Assembly: GCA_951640165.1 (NCBI GenBank)
Contig: OX621251.1
Coordinates: forward strand, 29,350,893-29,414,892
From: Pseudoips prasinana
Taxonomy: Eukaryota > Arthropoda > Insecta > Lepidoptera > Nolidae
Direction: 5' to 3'
Length of the DNA: 64,000 bases
Shown here: one piece after another, positions 29,384-40,890 of the stretch
Position numbering within the stretch: the stretch's first letter is position 1
How the letters are laid out: each line of letters starts with the position of its first letter
Position numbers and translations under genes: made by a program
Notes under the pieces: model-generated
Database searches by the model: none
What the model was told of the DNA's origin: nothing
The model's input: only the letters and a program-made list of their open reading frames with translations

Positions 29384-30286
29384 TTATTTATTTATAACTT
29401 TACTTTCACGCAATTCTTCAATGATAGATATAATTTCATTATCTAATCCTGTGTTACCAGCATCTCGAGATGCAATTAGTAATTTTAACCTATCTACCAA
29501 TTCATTTGGATCGTCCCAATAAACAAAATCAACATTTTTCTTCCACATTTTTGTAAAGGGTAGTCCTTTTCCTTTCGTTTGGTGGTCCTGAATTGTACTT
29601 CGTAGTTGGAATAGAGGCTTAATAATTTGCAAATATTTTTGTCCTTTATTACTTTTGATTGGTTTACTGGGCTCATAGTCCCGTCGATGTGCGTTTGTGT
29701 CAAGTAGCATCGACTTATAATGTTTCATATCACTCTCTGTAACCAAGCTTAAATCGACATTCTTTTTCAACAGCAACTGTTTTAAACCAGGCGTATTTCG
29801 GTATTTGCGTCCAGCTACGATGATATACTCATCACTGATCGTTATACGAGCAGAACCTAACATCAATTTTCCGCCCTCTTTTCTGACACCAAACGGAATA
29901 TCGGTCAGAGCTTCTGAGGACAGTGACCAGGATGATGAATCAATACCTTGGTTGTTTTCAACTAATGATTTGTACGAAGAGTCACTTTCAATATCAGATT
30001 CATATTCGTCTTCATTGTCGTTATTATCATTGGTTCCTTTACTAATTGTGGGTTCTTTTTGCAAAGTTTTATCGATAAACGGAACTTCGGTTTCTTCATT
30101 TTCTATATTATGCGGAACACAAGCCTGCTTACTGACATTAGCAATTTGGTTGAGTGGTTCTGTTACCGGCTTGAAAACTGATTCCAGTACTTGCTGATTG
30201 TTAAGCTCAGCATCTCTCATCTTTCGCACCTTCTTCTTAACAGCATCTGCAGCCTCAACAATTTGTCTTTTCAGTGATTTTTCCAT
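29384..30286 (-). CDS. Polinton-associated protein with YWDDPNELV signature
   Basis: 300 residues, intact. The N-terminus is a charged helix (MEKSLKRQIVEAADAVKKKV), followed by an acidic low-complexity linker (NDNNDNEDEYESDIESDS). The C-terminal domain contains FGVRKEGGKLMLGSARI, YRNTPGLKQLLLKKN, then FVYWDDPNELVDRLKLL and GNTGLDNEIISIIEELRE. I recall this C-terminal signature from many uncharacterised proteins of arthropod and cnidarian Polinton-like elements, so it belongs to the element core, but its function is unknown. The acidic linker and coiled coil would fit a scaffold or virion component. Confidence 0.8.
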   Translation of the reverse strand: MEKSLKRQIVEAADAVKKKVRKMRDAELNNQQVLESVFKPVTEPLNQIANVSKQACVPHNIENEETEVPFIDKTLQKEPTISKGTNDNNDNEDEYESDIESDSSYKSLVENNQGIDSSSWSLSSEALTDIPFGVRKEGGKLMLGSARITISDEYIIVAGRKYRNTPGLKQLLLKKNVDLSLVTESDMKHYKSMLLDTNAHRRDYEPSKPIKSNKGQKYLQIIKPLFQLRSTIQDHQTKGKGLPFTKMWKKNVDFVYWDDPNELVDRLKLLIASRDAGNTGLDNEIISIIEELRESKVINK

Positions 30287-30369
30287 AGTAACAAAAAGTT
30301 CGTGATTGATTAAGCGATGTCTGAAGAATAATAATATCGCGAGGGTAACACTCTTAAATATAAATATTT

Positions 30370-31056
30370 TTAATCAAAGACAACAAAAGTGTCAAATTTA
30401 TTTCTATAACATCCTTTATTTTTGGAGCAATCCTTATTAATCACTACATAATTGAAAGGTTCACTCCATATTTTCGAACACATTTCACGAAATTCAATCC
30501 ATGTCATATCAGTGTTGACATGTTCTTCATAAATATGCCGTAAATTAATTTCATCTTGTTTAAAAAGTATGATTAAGTTCGCATTATCTCTTACTAACTG
30601 CTTGGGGATTTTACTATATGTTTGGTTCAGATAAAAACAATCTATGCATTTGTGTCCTCCCATTGCAAAATAATCACGCATGTTATTTTGATTTTCACAA
30701 GCAACATCATCAAAAATAATCACGGAGTTGGGTTTTGCGTCCTGAACGCTTAGTACTTCCTCATTTCCCTGATATTTCTGGAGGGAAATACCGGGAACCC
30801 GTTGCAAAACTCTTTCTAAGAAAATGTACTTAGGTTGGTGCAGAGTTTTTGAATAAACATAAACATTTTCAAATCTTAATCCATTTTCGTGTATAAGAAG
30901 GCCAATTAATAAATTGGTTTTTCCACAATTAGATGGACCACAAATGATACATCGTACTGAGTTAGGTAATAATTCCCCATGACGAAAACTAGTCTTACAA
31001 ATATCATCGCAGACTGTATCAACATGCAGCGATTGCGGTTGTTTTACAAATTTCAT
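30370..31056 (-). CDS. ATP: A32-like genome-packaging ATPase (FtsK/HerA class)
   Basis: 228 residues. Walker A is ICGPSNCGKTNLL (residues 38-50) and Walker B is SVIIFDDV (D116, D117), followed by a sensor-type segment GHKCIDCFYLNQTY and KIPKQLVRDNANLII. This is the packaging ATPase common to Polintons, adintoviruses and many large DNA viruses, which drives DNA into preformed capsids. It is the gene closest to the right terminal repeat, about 300 bp away. No damage is visible. Confidence 0.93.
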   Translation of the reverse strand: MKFVKQPQSLHVDTVCDDICKTSFRHGELLPNSVRCIICGPSNCGKTNLLIGLLIHENGLRFENVYVYSKTLHQPKYIFLERVLQRVPGISLQKYQGNEEVLSVQDAKPNSVIIFDDVACENQNNMRDYFAMGGHKCIDCFYLNQTYSKIPKQLVRDNANLIILFKQDEINLRHIYEEHVNTDMTWIEFREMCSKIWSEPFNYVVINKDCSKNKGCYRNKFDTFVVFD

Positions 31057-31354
31057 GATTACTGTTGGAAATGAACCGATTAAAAATGAGTGAATGTATA
31101 TAGTACGTTAACATTTATAAACTTACCACAACCTCTTTTGCGTTACTGGTCATTGATCGAGTGGATTGTTCATTACTAAGCATTCTGTACCACCCTTCAG
31201 AGCGATAGCAAACTCGCATGATCATTGGTTGTATACAGTTATACACTAGAGAGTAAGTAAACGGAGAGTTGATGGATGATCATCGTTGCTCATCAAGTAC
31301 GCAGCAAAATGTACTGTCTCGGTCGAGTTTATCGGTCGAGTGGAAAGGCGAGTC
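31057..31354. other. Right subterminal region
   Basis: Non-coding. It holds TATAAA on the minus strand near 31113-31118, a possible promoter element for the ATPase gene, and ctcgacc-type motifs (31322-31340) shared with the left end. Confidence 0.5.
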
Positions 31355-31454
31355 GATTATCAATTATTGGGCATTCTATACCACTATCGGCAGCGAGGCG
31401 CACTCGCCGAGCAACTTGCCGATAGTGGTATAGAATGCCCAATAATATACTACT
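31355..31454 (-). repeat. Right terminal inverted repeat
   Basis: Reverse complement of 16293-16392 without mismatch; it contains the second hairpin, with arms 31363-31392 and 31417-31446. Confidence 0.97.
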
Positions 31455-31460
31455 AGCGTG
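31455..31460. repeat. Polinton target-site duplication, right
   Basis: AGCGTG, identical to 16287-16292. Confidence 0.95.
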
Positions 31461-33803
31461 GATGTAGATAATCTCTTAATAGCGGGGGATTACAACTTAC
31501 CTCATACAACATGGCAGTTTAGCCAATCCGGTAACGGTATGCATTGTAATAGCGCAACCCAATTATGCGACATTGACCACCCTGTCTCAATACAATAACA
31601 TCGCAAATGCGCACCACCAAGGACGAATACTAGATTTGATTCTCTCTAACGTTGCGTGTCAGGTTCAAGAGTCCACACTACCTCTATTGAAACCCGGTGG
31701 TCACCACCCCCCTCTGTTGATCGTGTCTCCACTCTCTACTGACACTCCTAAGACCAAAAAGAAACCCGTACCTAGGTTAAACTACTACCGTGCCAATTAC
31801 GTGCTGATTAACAAAGACATCAAAGAGACTGAATGGGATGCACTACTGAATCCCCTTCCATCTGAACTGGCCCTCAATGTATTCTACTCAAATACCTATA
31901 ACATCATCAGAAAACACACGCCTATTACATCAAATAAATCTTCCAAATTCCCAATATGGTTTTCACGGCCACTAATATACATATTTAATAAAAAAAACAA
32001 GGCCTGGGTCCGATGGAAAAAATTTGAAAACCAATCTGATTATGAATCATTCTCTCTACTCAGAACTAAATTCAAATCCGAATGTCAAAAAACATTCACT
32101 AAATATGTGAATATTGTGGAAGATAGTATCCCAAGTAACATTAAATACTTCTGGACCTACTTAGCTAACAGAAAACCTAAGCCGGGGGTTCCGTGTACTA
32201 TGAAGTACAAGACTCAAACTTCAAGTGATCCAAAGGAAGTCTGTAACATGTTCTCGCACTTTTTTAGTTCGGTTTACGAACCCTCGACGCTAAGTGACAC
32301 CTGGACTCCACCCGTTGAAGACTCTTTTAATAATGTTCTCCTTTCCACTATTTCTATCTGCTCTAGTAAAGTCCGTAAAGCGCTCAAACTGCTCGATCCA
32401 ACTAAAGGACCTGGCCCAGATGGTATACCTCCGTTATTTTTCAAATCCACAGCAGACACAATATACTACCCCCTGTACATTATTTATAACAAATGTCTTG
32501 AAGAGGGAGCATTTCCAGTTGCTTGGAAGACCGCTAACATTACACCGGTATTTAAAAGTGGTTCTAAAAATGACGTTGAAAATTATCGTCCTATATCCAT
32601 CTTAAATGCAGCGTCAAAGCTTCTCGAAAGTCTTGTTCATGATGAAGTATATACCCTATGTTACATACCATCATTCTAACTCAGCAACATGGTTTCGTTA
32701 AGCGCCGATCGATAAACAGTAACCTCCTATGTTTTACGAACACCATATTTGAAAATATGGATAGAGGAGCCCAAACAGATGCTATATACACTGACTTTCG
32801 AAAAGCTTTCGACAAAGTGGATCATGAGCTACTTCTAAATAAATTAGCATTCAATGGTATCAAGGGAAATTTGCTGCGCTGGTTTTCCTCTTATATATCC
32901 AACCGAGTGCAAAAAGTCGTTGTGAATGGGCATCAGTCCGGAAATATACAGGTCACTTCAGGTGTGCCACAGGGATCGATTATTGGGCCACTACTTTTCA
33001 TACTGTTCATTAATGACATATACAAATGTTTCTTGCACTCTAGATTTCTTTTGTACGCACATGACCTAAAGACATACAGAATTATTAACACCATGGATGA
33101 CTGTAACCTTTTCCAACAAGATTTAGATAGGTTGTCTACACATTGTTATCATAACAAACTTCATTTAAGTATACCTAAATGCAACAGTATCTCATTCACC
33201 AAAAACAAGAGGAAAATAAATTACATATATAAGCTCAACAATGTCGATCTAGCACATGTCTCGTCAATACGTGATCTTGGTGTCCTAATGGACTCAAAGC
33301 TACACCTTGATGTACATATAGAAAGCATTGTGAACAAAGCCTTTCAGATGTTTGGTTTTGTCATGAGAGCGAGCAAGGACTTTAAAAACGTATCCACATA
33401 CCTAATTTTATATAATACACTAATAAGATCTCAATTGGAATATGCATGCTGTGTGTGGAATCCACTTTATAGCAAATATGTTGATCAAATTGAAGCTGTA
33501 CAACGTAAGTTCCTTAGATCCATGCACTATAGATGCCACCGTGGTCGTCTAAAATACCCGCAGTTACTGAGTAGATACAAGATGCTTTCTTTAAAATGTA
33601 GACGTACTCAACTGGAAGCTATGATGCTTCACAAAGTTTGCCATAATAATGTTGACTGCACCGAAATCAACAATAAACTATGTTACTCAGTTCCAAGAAC
33701 AGTTCACCGTCGAGAGGTTAGGGCGCGCACACTATTTGCAGTTGGGTCTTGTAGAACCAACGCTGGTGTACGCGCTCCCATGCATCGGTTAGTGAACGAA
33801 TAA
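31461..33803 (+). pseudogene. ORF2 of the host LINE: endonuclease end and reverse transcriptase, inactive
   Basis: It continues the endonuclease cut by the Polinton: LIAGDYNLPHTTW, then after a frameshift near 31570 GRILDLILS and GGHHPPLLI (His catalytic block). The reverse transcriptase follows: KGPGPDGIPP, VFKSGSKNDVENYRPISIL, a second one-base shift near 32655, QHGFVKRRSINSNLL, TDFRKAFDKVDHELL, VTSGVPQGSIIGPLLF. The active-site box reads YAHD (His codon at 33060-33062) instead of YADD, which would abolish polymerisation. The C-terminus ends at 33803. With the frameshifts and the Polinton insertion, the copy is dead. Closest to the CR1/Jockey group. Confidence 0.9.
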
Positions 33804-34250
33804 AATATCCATTTCAATGAACTTGATATTTTTGCATGTTCTATGTACCAATTTAAGAAAAAGATCATTGAAGTGCTTGGCGGAAATAATTAACCATCGT
33901 ACTACTCCACTATTCTTAAAATACACAAAATATTTTTATATAATTACCTTTTTTTTTTTCTCTTTTCTTTAATAATGTGAAATCCAATCATTCATTACTT
34001 ATTACTAATTTATTACTTTTCTATCTTTGTAACTTCTTTTTTTCTTTCAATCTAATGTGCTTGCATGAGAATACTAGGCTATAATACTTGTTGTGCCTCT
34101 GGTTTATATTTCTTAAATATTATTATCGCAACCTGTGGAAAATGTGGTTGGAATTACATTTCATAAAATTATATGTTTAGAATTAAGTACCTAATGCCTA
34201 ATGTATATCTGTTTGTTTTCCCGAATAAATAAAATAAAAATAAAAATAAA
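33804..34250 (+). other. 3' UTR and tail of the host LINE
   Basis: AT-rich, no ORF, ending at cgaataaataaaataaaaat with (aaaat)n-like repeats to about 34250. I could not define a target duplication for the LINE itself. Confidence 0.6.
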
Positions 34251-34839
34251 ATATAACATTGATGGGCTTAGATTATATCATGAAGCTAATATATTCGCCG
34301 GGAATAAAGATTACAAGTTTATTCCGTTTTTAACACATTTTACAAGTTTTCCGTCCCATGCTGTTTAGTTTAACCGTGCGGGATTTGCGTGGAATCATGA
34401 AATTTGCTCTTGACAGGCTCTTAAGACGCCCGTAAAGTAATATTACGGTCCAACTTGAACAAAATTACCTATTATTTCTAGCTGATTTTCTACGTCAAAA
34501 CTGTAACACGGGTTCTAGACAACCTATTATCGGTCTGTAATCGATTTTAGGAACTTATACATATACCTATAGAGATAAATTCTGAAATGTTCAATTTCAT
34601 AAAAGCAATTTTCTAGATGGTACTGCAATTTTATTTCTCTAATGTAAATTGAAATAGTGTTACACAAATCAACAAAATTAGATATATGTTTATTGTTATT
34701 ATTATTATTTATTGCTTTTGTTTTTAATTATTGTTTTCTTTTGTTTATTTTTATATTGTATACGTTTATTCCTATTTAATAAGAATGCATTCATAAGTAT
34801 TTACTGCAATCTTTAGGCGTTGGAAATGTGTTTTGATTC
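34251..34839. other. Intergenic, AT-rich
   Basis: Nothing recognisable beyond an att microsatellite near 34690-34720. Confidence 0.5.
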
Positions 34840-35135
34840 ACACGTAGCTTTTGAACCCAGATAATGAGGTCCTGGGTTCAAATACAAGGTCAAGCAAAAA
34901 ATGTTTTTTGGGGACGCCAGTCGAAGAAAATATCTTAGCACCCATCAGCCCCGAGTCATGAAGTTAGCGGTGTCAGATCCCTACGCTACGAGAAAATAAA
35001 GGCGTCAATTCTGTACCTGTCACCTCTCCAATCATGTAGAGTAACTTCCCATCGAATTATGATGATGAGGGAATAGAGAGAGAATGAGTGCTCCTGTGTT
35101 TGCACACATATAACTCTAATATGCCCCGGCAGTAG
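34840..35135 (+). repeat. Decayed SINE family B copy
   Basis: It retains gaggtcctgggttcaaat (B box), tgtacctgtcacctctcc and agtgctcctgtgtttgcaca in the order of the copy at 42951-43312, with many changes. Confidence 0.6.
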
Positions 35136-35570
35136 CATATTTTCACTCATAAATAAATAACTAACTGTAGTAGCCGTTTATTTTATTTATTTAAAAACTA
35201 GGCATTCTCTACCAGTCTACCTTAGGGTGATGCAGAGAAAAACCACAAGTTGGCTGGGTACACATTTGTAAAAACTTAAATTAACCACTTATTTTAATAC
35301 TACAATGTTGACAAAAGTGTACCTACTGTTGTGAGTATAGCAAAGTCAATCTTAGGTCCATTTCAAGCACTTCTAATTCAAATAAACTTCTGATTTTAGG
35401 CAAAGAAGACATTAGTCTCTTCTTCTTAGTCTAGTTGTAGTAGTAGACATTTATTCTGATTACAGAATAAACTTTACTGAGGGGCAGTGAGCGGAAAGGG
35501 TCGTTCAGCTAACTTAAGCTAAGCTTTTATTCTTATAGAGTAAAGACTTTTGCAAACTTTATAAAATCCT

Positions 35571-35830
35571 ATCATCATATCAGCCGCAAGACGTCCACAG
35601 CTGGTCAAAGGTCTGCCCAAAGATCTCTATAATGGCTAGTCTTGTGCTGCCCACCTCCAGCGGCTTCCTGCCACCCTTGCAAGATCGTCGGTCCACCTTG
35701 TCCTGCCCACGCTGCGTCTTCCGATTCGCGGTTGCTACTAAAACCTTTCTGCCCTAGAGGTGGTCGACTCTACGAACAAAGTGCCCCACCCACTGCATTT
35801 ACAGTGAGGCAATTCTTAAAGTCTTATAAG
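35571..35830 (-). pseudogene. RTE 3' fragment, antisense
   Basis: The plus strand reads catcatatcagccgcaagac then gcaagatcgtcggtccacct and cacgctgcgtcttccgattc, the reverse complement of the RTE end at 13950-14160. The 79-codon plus-strand frame here is antisense to the RTE and not a gene. Confidence 0.7.
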
Positions 35831-36637
35831 ATAGGCCGTGAAATTGGAGACGTAATTCGTTCTCACAACCATATTAAATGACATTTTAAAGAGAATTTAT
35901 TGATATTTTACTCTAATATAAAAGTAAGAGAACGGCATAAAGCTATAATATAACCAAGAAACATAAATAACAGTTCCGTATGTTATATAATTACTATAAA
36001 AATTCCCTGCCAGTAATATTTTCGCCATAATCACAGTTTTGTTTTCCCTATAAAACTTAATTTTAGTAATGTAATCCATACCCCATAGTTTCAACGATTC
36101 TTTTCCCCAAACAAACAAATATTCCCCATGTTACCAAACAATTCACTTAAACAAGAGTTAGTTTCACAAAGAATTAGTTCCATAACACATGCTCATAAAA
36201 TGCGATTACCGCCCAACCAAATAAAAGGACAACAAAACAATAGAATTGCCTAAAAGAAAAAGTACGTTCAACAATTCAACCGTAATAACAAACTATTATA
36301 GACCTTATTACCATACAATAGAGATGACATATGAAAATTTTATTAACCAAATTATTTTTGTAATGAATAAGCAAATAAAACCACAGAAGCGGAGGTAAAC
36401 ACGTTGATAATTTTAATCTACCCACCTTTACAAAGGGCTGTTTACAGAGAGTGCTAAAAGGGTTGCCACGTCGAATTAAGGGTCCTTTTATTTTTGGCGT
36501 TAGGGTCTATACTTGGTGCGATTGCTCGTTTACTTAACGAAGGCTAAACTAGGAAGTGTTTACCAGTCCCTTTGAGATTTTTAGTATAATCACCACTTTT
36601 GCTAACTCATCCTCTTTGTTTGAACACTTTATATTAC
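35831..36637. other. Intergenic, AT-rich
   Basis: No feature that I can support. Confidence 0.5.
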
Positions 36638-36972
36638 AGTTTTTTGGAACGAGGTTCCATAGCGCGGTTTGCGGTAGTTGTAATTAGTTTTTTAGAGTTT
36701 CGTACCCAAAGGGTAAAACGGGACCCTATTACTAAGACTTCGCTGTCTGTCTGTCCGTCTATCACCAGGCTGTATCTCATGAACCGTGATAGTTAGACAC
36801 TTGAAATTTTCACAGATGATTTATTTCTTTTGCCGCTATAATAACAAATACTAAAATACAAAATGAAATGGGGGCTCCCACACAACAAACGTGGATTTTT
36901 TGCTCGTTTTTAAAGTGGTACGGAACCCTTCGTGGGTGGGTCCGACTCGCGCTTGACTGGCTTTTTTTTTAA
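36638..36972 (+). repeat. Dispersed insect repeat (gttccat...cgtacccaaagggtaaaa)
   Basis: It contains ggaacgaggttccatagcgc, tcgtacccaaagggtaaaac, tgtatctcatgaaccgtgat and gtggtacggaacccttcgtg. I recognise this as a very common repeat of moth genomes, class uncertain. Part of the first block (ttggaacgaagttcc) recurs at 44409. Confidence 0.6.
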
Positions 36973-37654
36973 ATCTTACTGTCTCATAATGGGAATTTTG
37001 CAAGGATTTCGTACATAGACTTCGTTTCCGACTGGAGTCTCCCGACCGCACAAGTTACCCTTAGCACGATATTTGTTGTACAGCAAGTAAATTGACCAGT
37101 ATAACAATATATATCTACAGCATTCCAGGCTTGTCGAGCATGTTCATATTGATTTAACGGCCAATAGAAATTATATCAAGAGACATACGTACCACATATA
37201 AATAATGCTGTCTACTGGTCTCTTATTCCTCTAACATTACATTATATAGGCAACCAATTGAATAGATGGAAATTCCAATTTGAAAAGAAATCAATCTATT
37301 GACACGGATTAGGTGGGATCGCAATTCGATCTTTTCACATTGGTATTTTTGATATTCTGAGTATCTTGGTATTTATTAATCAATGATTGCAGGCTGACGA
37401 GTGCTTCCTTTTCACAGAGCATGAAATCGCTGTGCCACTTTGTCGTTTCTGTTTTTCCTCGCTGTGTTTATTTAAGATTTTTCTAACGGCCAGTAGTAAT
37501 GCTTATAGCATATATACGGAGTTTGTACGTATTTGCAGTTAATTACAAATGCAATGATTGAGCGTTTGCGCTATCGAGCGTGTCATTAAACATGAAAATC
37601 TCATACCGAGAAACATTATTAATTAATATTACATGCATACCTACAGACACTCAC

Positions 37655-38000
37655 GCCTGTTTCCCAGCGACAACGGATTTCCATTTTACACGATCTTTGC
37701 ACAGCTTTTTTGACTCGTTAACTGTTATTATATTCTTTATACATTGTCGGTGCTTCTGACCTGGCCTTTCTTGAGACCATCTCCGATTTGATCAGAGAAT
37801 GTTCTACGAGGTCTTCACCTTCCGGTTGTACCATTTACACAGGCCAGGTATACTTCTTTTGTCAATCTTCTTTCATTAATCCTTTCTAATTGCCTAACCA
37901 TCTCAGCATACCTTTTCAAATCTTTGTAACTACCTCCTCTTTCACACCAAAACGCTCCCTTACATTAGTATTTCGTATATTAATAATATTATTTGAGTAA
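37655..38000 (-). pseudogene. LINE C-terminal fragment, antisense
   Basis: In reverse it reads a decayed C-terminus with KDR, a CMxxMMNVEE-like stretch and a Ser-Ala/Gly-Lys-Gln end, plus a (tgta)-type tail, related to 4955-5095. Several stops. Confidence 0.45.
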
Positions 38001-38554
38001 TTTTCGGGTTAATCGTTGATAATACATAACATGGTAAGAGTAATATGGAGTATCGACTATTAACCTAATAAGTACCAATATTCTAAATATTGGTCGTTTA
38101 TTGGTAATTTGGTCACTTTCCATATAGCTATGATCCTATGGCATGCAAAAACCAATTGTATGATCATGGCCTCAATAGTGGCCAAGACTTTGCCGTCATT
38201 CGCCAATTTGAATAAAAAGAAACTCCTAATATAGAAACATTTTGCTATTTATACAAGTGAAATATTTGTGTCTGATAAATCCACTGGGCTTTATATGGGC
38301 ACAAATATTTCATGTTCGCATGAATAACGTATTGTAGTTAGCGGTTAGTTAAAATTTGTTAGAAAGTGTAATCACTATTTTTAACCAACTTTAAGTTACA
38401 TTTGGTATCAATTCGACTCCTAATTATTTTTGTTTTTGTATGTAGAATATTAGTTCGTGAACCAGTTATAAAAAAAAAAAAAAAACTTGTGTGTACTTAT
38501 GTACACGCGTTAGAAGTTATACTTCTTAATATACAACTTGAACATAGTTATCAA

Positions 38555-38740
38555 TTTTCATACCACCCAGAACTAACTTCATGCTGTTATTTTTACGATA
38601 CGCGCGCATCTGCGCGCGCATCGTAAAAATAAATAAAAATGAAAATTTACTGTCATACCACCTAGAACTAACTTCATGCTGTTAAATTTTTTGGTGTCGG
38701 TGTGCGCGCGCATCGTAAAAATTCACTCTCATCATTTTTC
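38555..38740. repeat. Hairpin between direct repeats
   Basis: A near-perfect hairpin at 38589-38630 (atttttacgat...atcgtaaaaat with a cgcgcgca/tgcgcgcg centre) lies between two copies of agaactaacttcatgctgtt (from about 38568 and 38663). A third cgcgcgcatcgtaaaaat piece follows at 38704. Confidence 0.75.
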
Positions 38741-38867
38741 TCCATCGCGCCAAAAGAAGTATAACTTCAAAATATATTTTTATATAAAAATTGGCTATAG
38801 AACAGAAAAGTTTCAGCGGGTTAATTTTTTTAAAACAGTACCTAATTATTCTCGAATAAATTGCCGC

Positions 38868-39095
38868 AGGTCGTGTGTTCGATTCGTACTAAACACAGAT
38901 ATTTGTGTGCATGAACATATCTGGTTGTCCTGTGTCTGGGTGTAATTATCCATATAGGTATGTATTTACAAAAGAAAAGTAGTACCTTTATGCAGTATGC
39001 CAGTTATTTGGTTTCCATAGTACAAGCCCTGCTTAGATTGGGATCAGATGGCCCTGTGTCAATAATGTCCCAGGATATAATTACTATTATTGTTC
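38868..39095 (+). repeat. tRNA-headed SINE, family F, best copy
   Basis: Head: gcaggtcgtgtgttcgattc. Body: tttgtgtgcatgaacat, tgtctgggtgtaattat, tatgtatttacaaaaga, ccatagtacaagccctgctt, ggatcagatggccctgtgtc and aataatgtcccagg, with an att-rich tail. Confidence 0.7.
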
Positions 39096-40180
39096 TTCTA
39101 TTGTCTCATTAAGATAATGCTTTGTTTAAATCATTATTGCTAATGATAATCATTAATAATAATTATCTTTTTCTTAATGAGAGAAAATGTTCCGTGAAAG
39201 TTTGTATGAAAAAAGCAGTAATAATAAAATATTTCTTAGAACTTAGGAACCCATCAGCAAAACAAGAACTATTTCAAGAGAAAAATATTAAAGCCAGACC
39301 AAATTTCCCGGAATTATTACCAAATCATAAGAAGAGATGTTAAATGCCTTGGAAACAAATTTCGAAACAATATCATTGGAAGAAGAATTTCGCCTCGTGA
39401 TGCTCCTCGTATAACTGGTTTCAGGTCAAAGAGTCAAGTATGAAGAAGCTTATAATAGCTGCAACTAAGATCTGCACACTCTGCCACTTAATAAATTAAG
39501 GTGTCTAACGGAGGTAAATTCTAATTTTTTTTTTTAATTTTCTCGAAAAGAGTTGTAAAGGAGATTTATATGAAGAGTGTGAACAAGGCAGATATTAATA
39601 TGTTCAATAATTTTTTATCATCTCTAACTTCGAAAGTATGGACGCCTCATTAGATTGATAGCATAATTAAATGACGTCAAGAACCCTAAAATGGGAAATT
39701 CAAAATGAATTGTCACTTAATGTTAAATTGTTTACAACAAGGAAATTCTAAATTTGATCTGCCAGTTTGTATCGTTTGTAGCTTGCCCTGGATTGGTAGA
39801 GAATACTGGTTTGAAACCTGCCGGACGATAAAATTTATGATTATACATTTTTAGTTAAAAAGTCGATGTTTAGCCATTTTAATAAGTCATGGGAAATATT
39901 GTAACAATCTTTGAACCTCCTGAGTGATTATACTATAATACCACAGCTCGATTCACGCATTTTCATAGCAGCGTTTTCTGAATACGCTCTTCTCTCCACC
40001 GTAACATAACCCACTCACGCCATTTTATTTCGCACAACAGTGTTCCAAGCTCAATGCGCCGGTAATTATCTTGATTAGTAGACCAAGTGTACAAAGTAAA
40101 TAGCCTACCAGAGGGAAAGCCATTGAAATCTACGAATATACATTTAAATGTAAAAATTAACTTTAATCCATTTGATGGTG
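39096..40180. other. Intergenic, AT-rich
   Basis: Contains low-complexity T and A runs only; no gene or repeat identified. Confidence 0.5.
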
Positions 40181-40184
40181 GCGT

Positions 40185-40352
40185 GGTTAGTAAATGCTTG
40201 CTTTTCACGCTGGAGGTCGTGGGTTCGATTTGAAGACATGATAATTTGAAGACATGTTCATGCACACAAATCCCTGTCCAGGGTGGGAATTGAACCCATG
40301 ACCTGCGGCGTGAAAGGCAAGCATTTCCCAACCACATCAACTGATCCATCAT
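40185..40352. repeat. Two SINE F heads in inverted orientation
   Basis: A sense head (gcgtggttagtaaatgcttg, then ggtcgtgggttcgattt) faces an antisense one (gggaattgaacccatgacct, then caagcatttcccaaccac), so the segment folds back on itself. Confidence 0.6.
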
Positions 40353-40890
40353 CAAATGGCCTGTCTTCTTAATAAACTGTCGTGCTCACTGACCGTACGT
40401 CAGTATTGAATAGTCGTGGGTTGTCAGGCTTCCAGTTCATTCCGTTTTGTATTGAGCTCAACTTTTTGCTGCTACTCAAAAAACTTGGTTTGCCTTCTAT
40501 ATCACTCCCGTCATCCTGATCAAGGGAGTGATGTTGAAGGCAGTAGTACTGGAAATAAGATGCATTGTGAGACGGTGGCGGACCAAAAAAAATTGAATAT
40601 AACACCTTTTGGTTAAACTAAAAACTAAAATTGAGATATTCTTGCCTGTCCTTTACGTAGCATGTGAATTCTACGTTATTTTTCTCCATTTTTAGTAATA
40701 AAATGCAGAAAAATAACAGAAAAGAATACCCTGTTATTGTTTTCTATTACAGCAATATTTGCGTTTAGTATGCCTATAACCAGGATTCTCAATAGATTAC
40801 GCAAAACGGGCGATACAGATATATATTTTTAGTAGTATGTCTTTAGTATCAAAATTTATATGTTAAATTTGTAAGTAAATTTGTCATTTA

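Larger units (their letters stand above)
16293..31454. mobile_element. Complete Polinton/Maverick (adintovirus-like) element, 15,162 bp
   Basis: The termini are AGTAGTATATT... and ...AATATACTACT. They are perfect inverted repeats of 100 bp that start with AG, and they are flanked by an identical 6-bp duplication. Inside are a protein-primed DNA polymerase, DDE integrase, packaging ATPase, adenain-like protease and two jelly-roll capsid candidates, which is the diagnostic Polinton set. All main frames are open, and removing the element restores the reading frame of the LINE it entered. Perfect TIRs and TSD point to a recent insertion. Gene order from the left is: spliced cargo gene (minus), POLB (plus), spliced small gene (plus), then a minus-strand block ending with the ATPase next to the right TIR. 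Confidence 0.97.

Noticed and set aside
36599..36796. 65-codon plus-strand frame
   Set aside because: It lies inside a common dispersed repeat of moth genomes.
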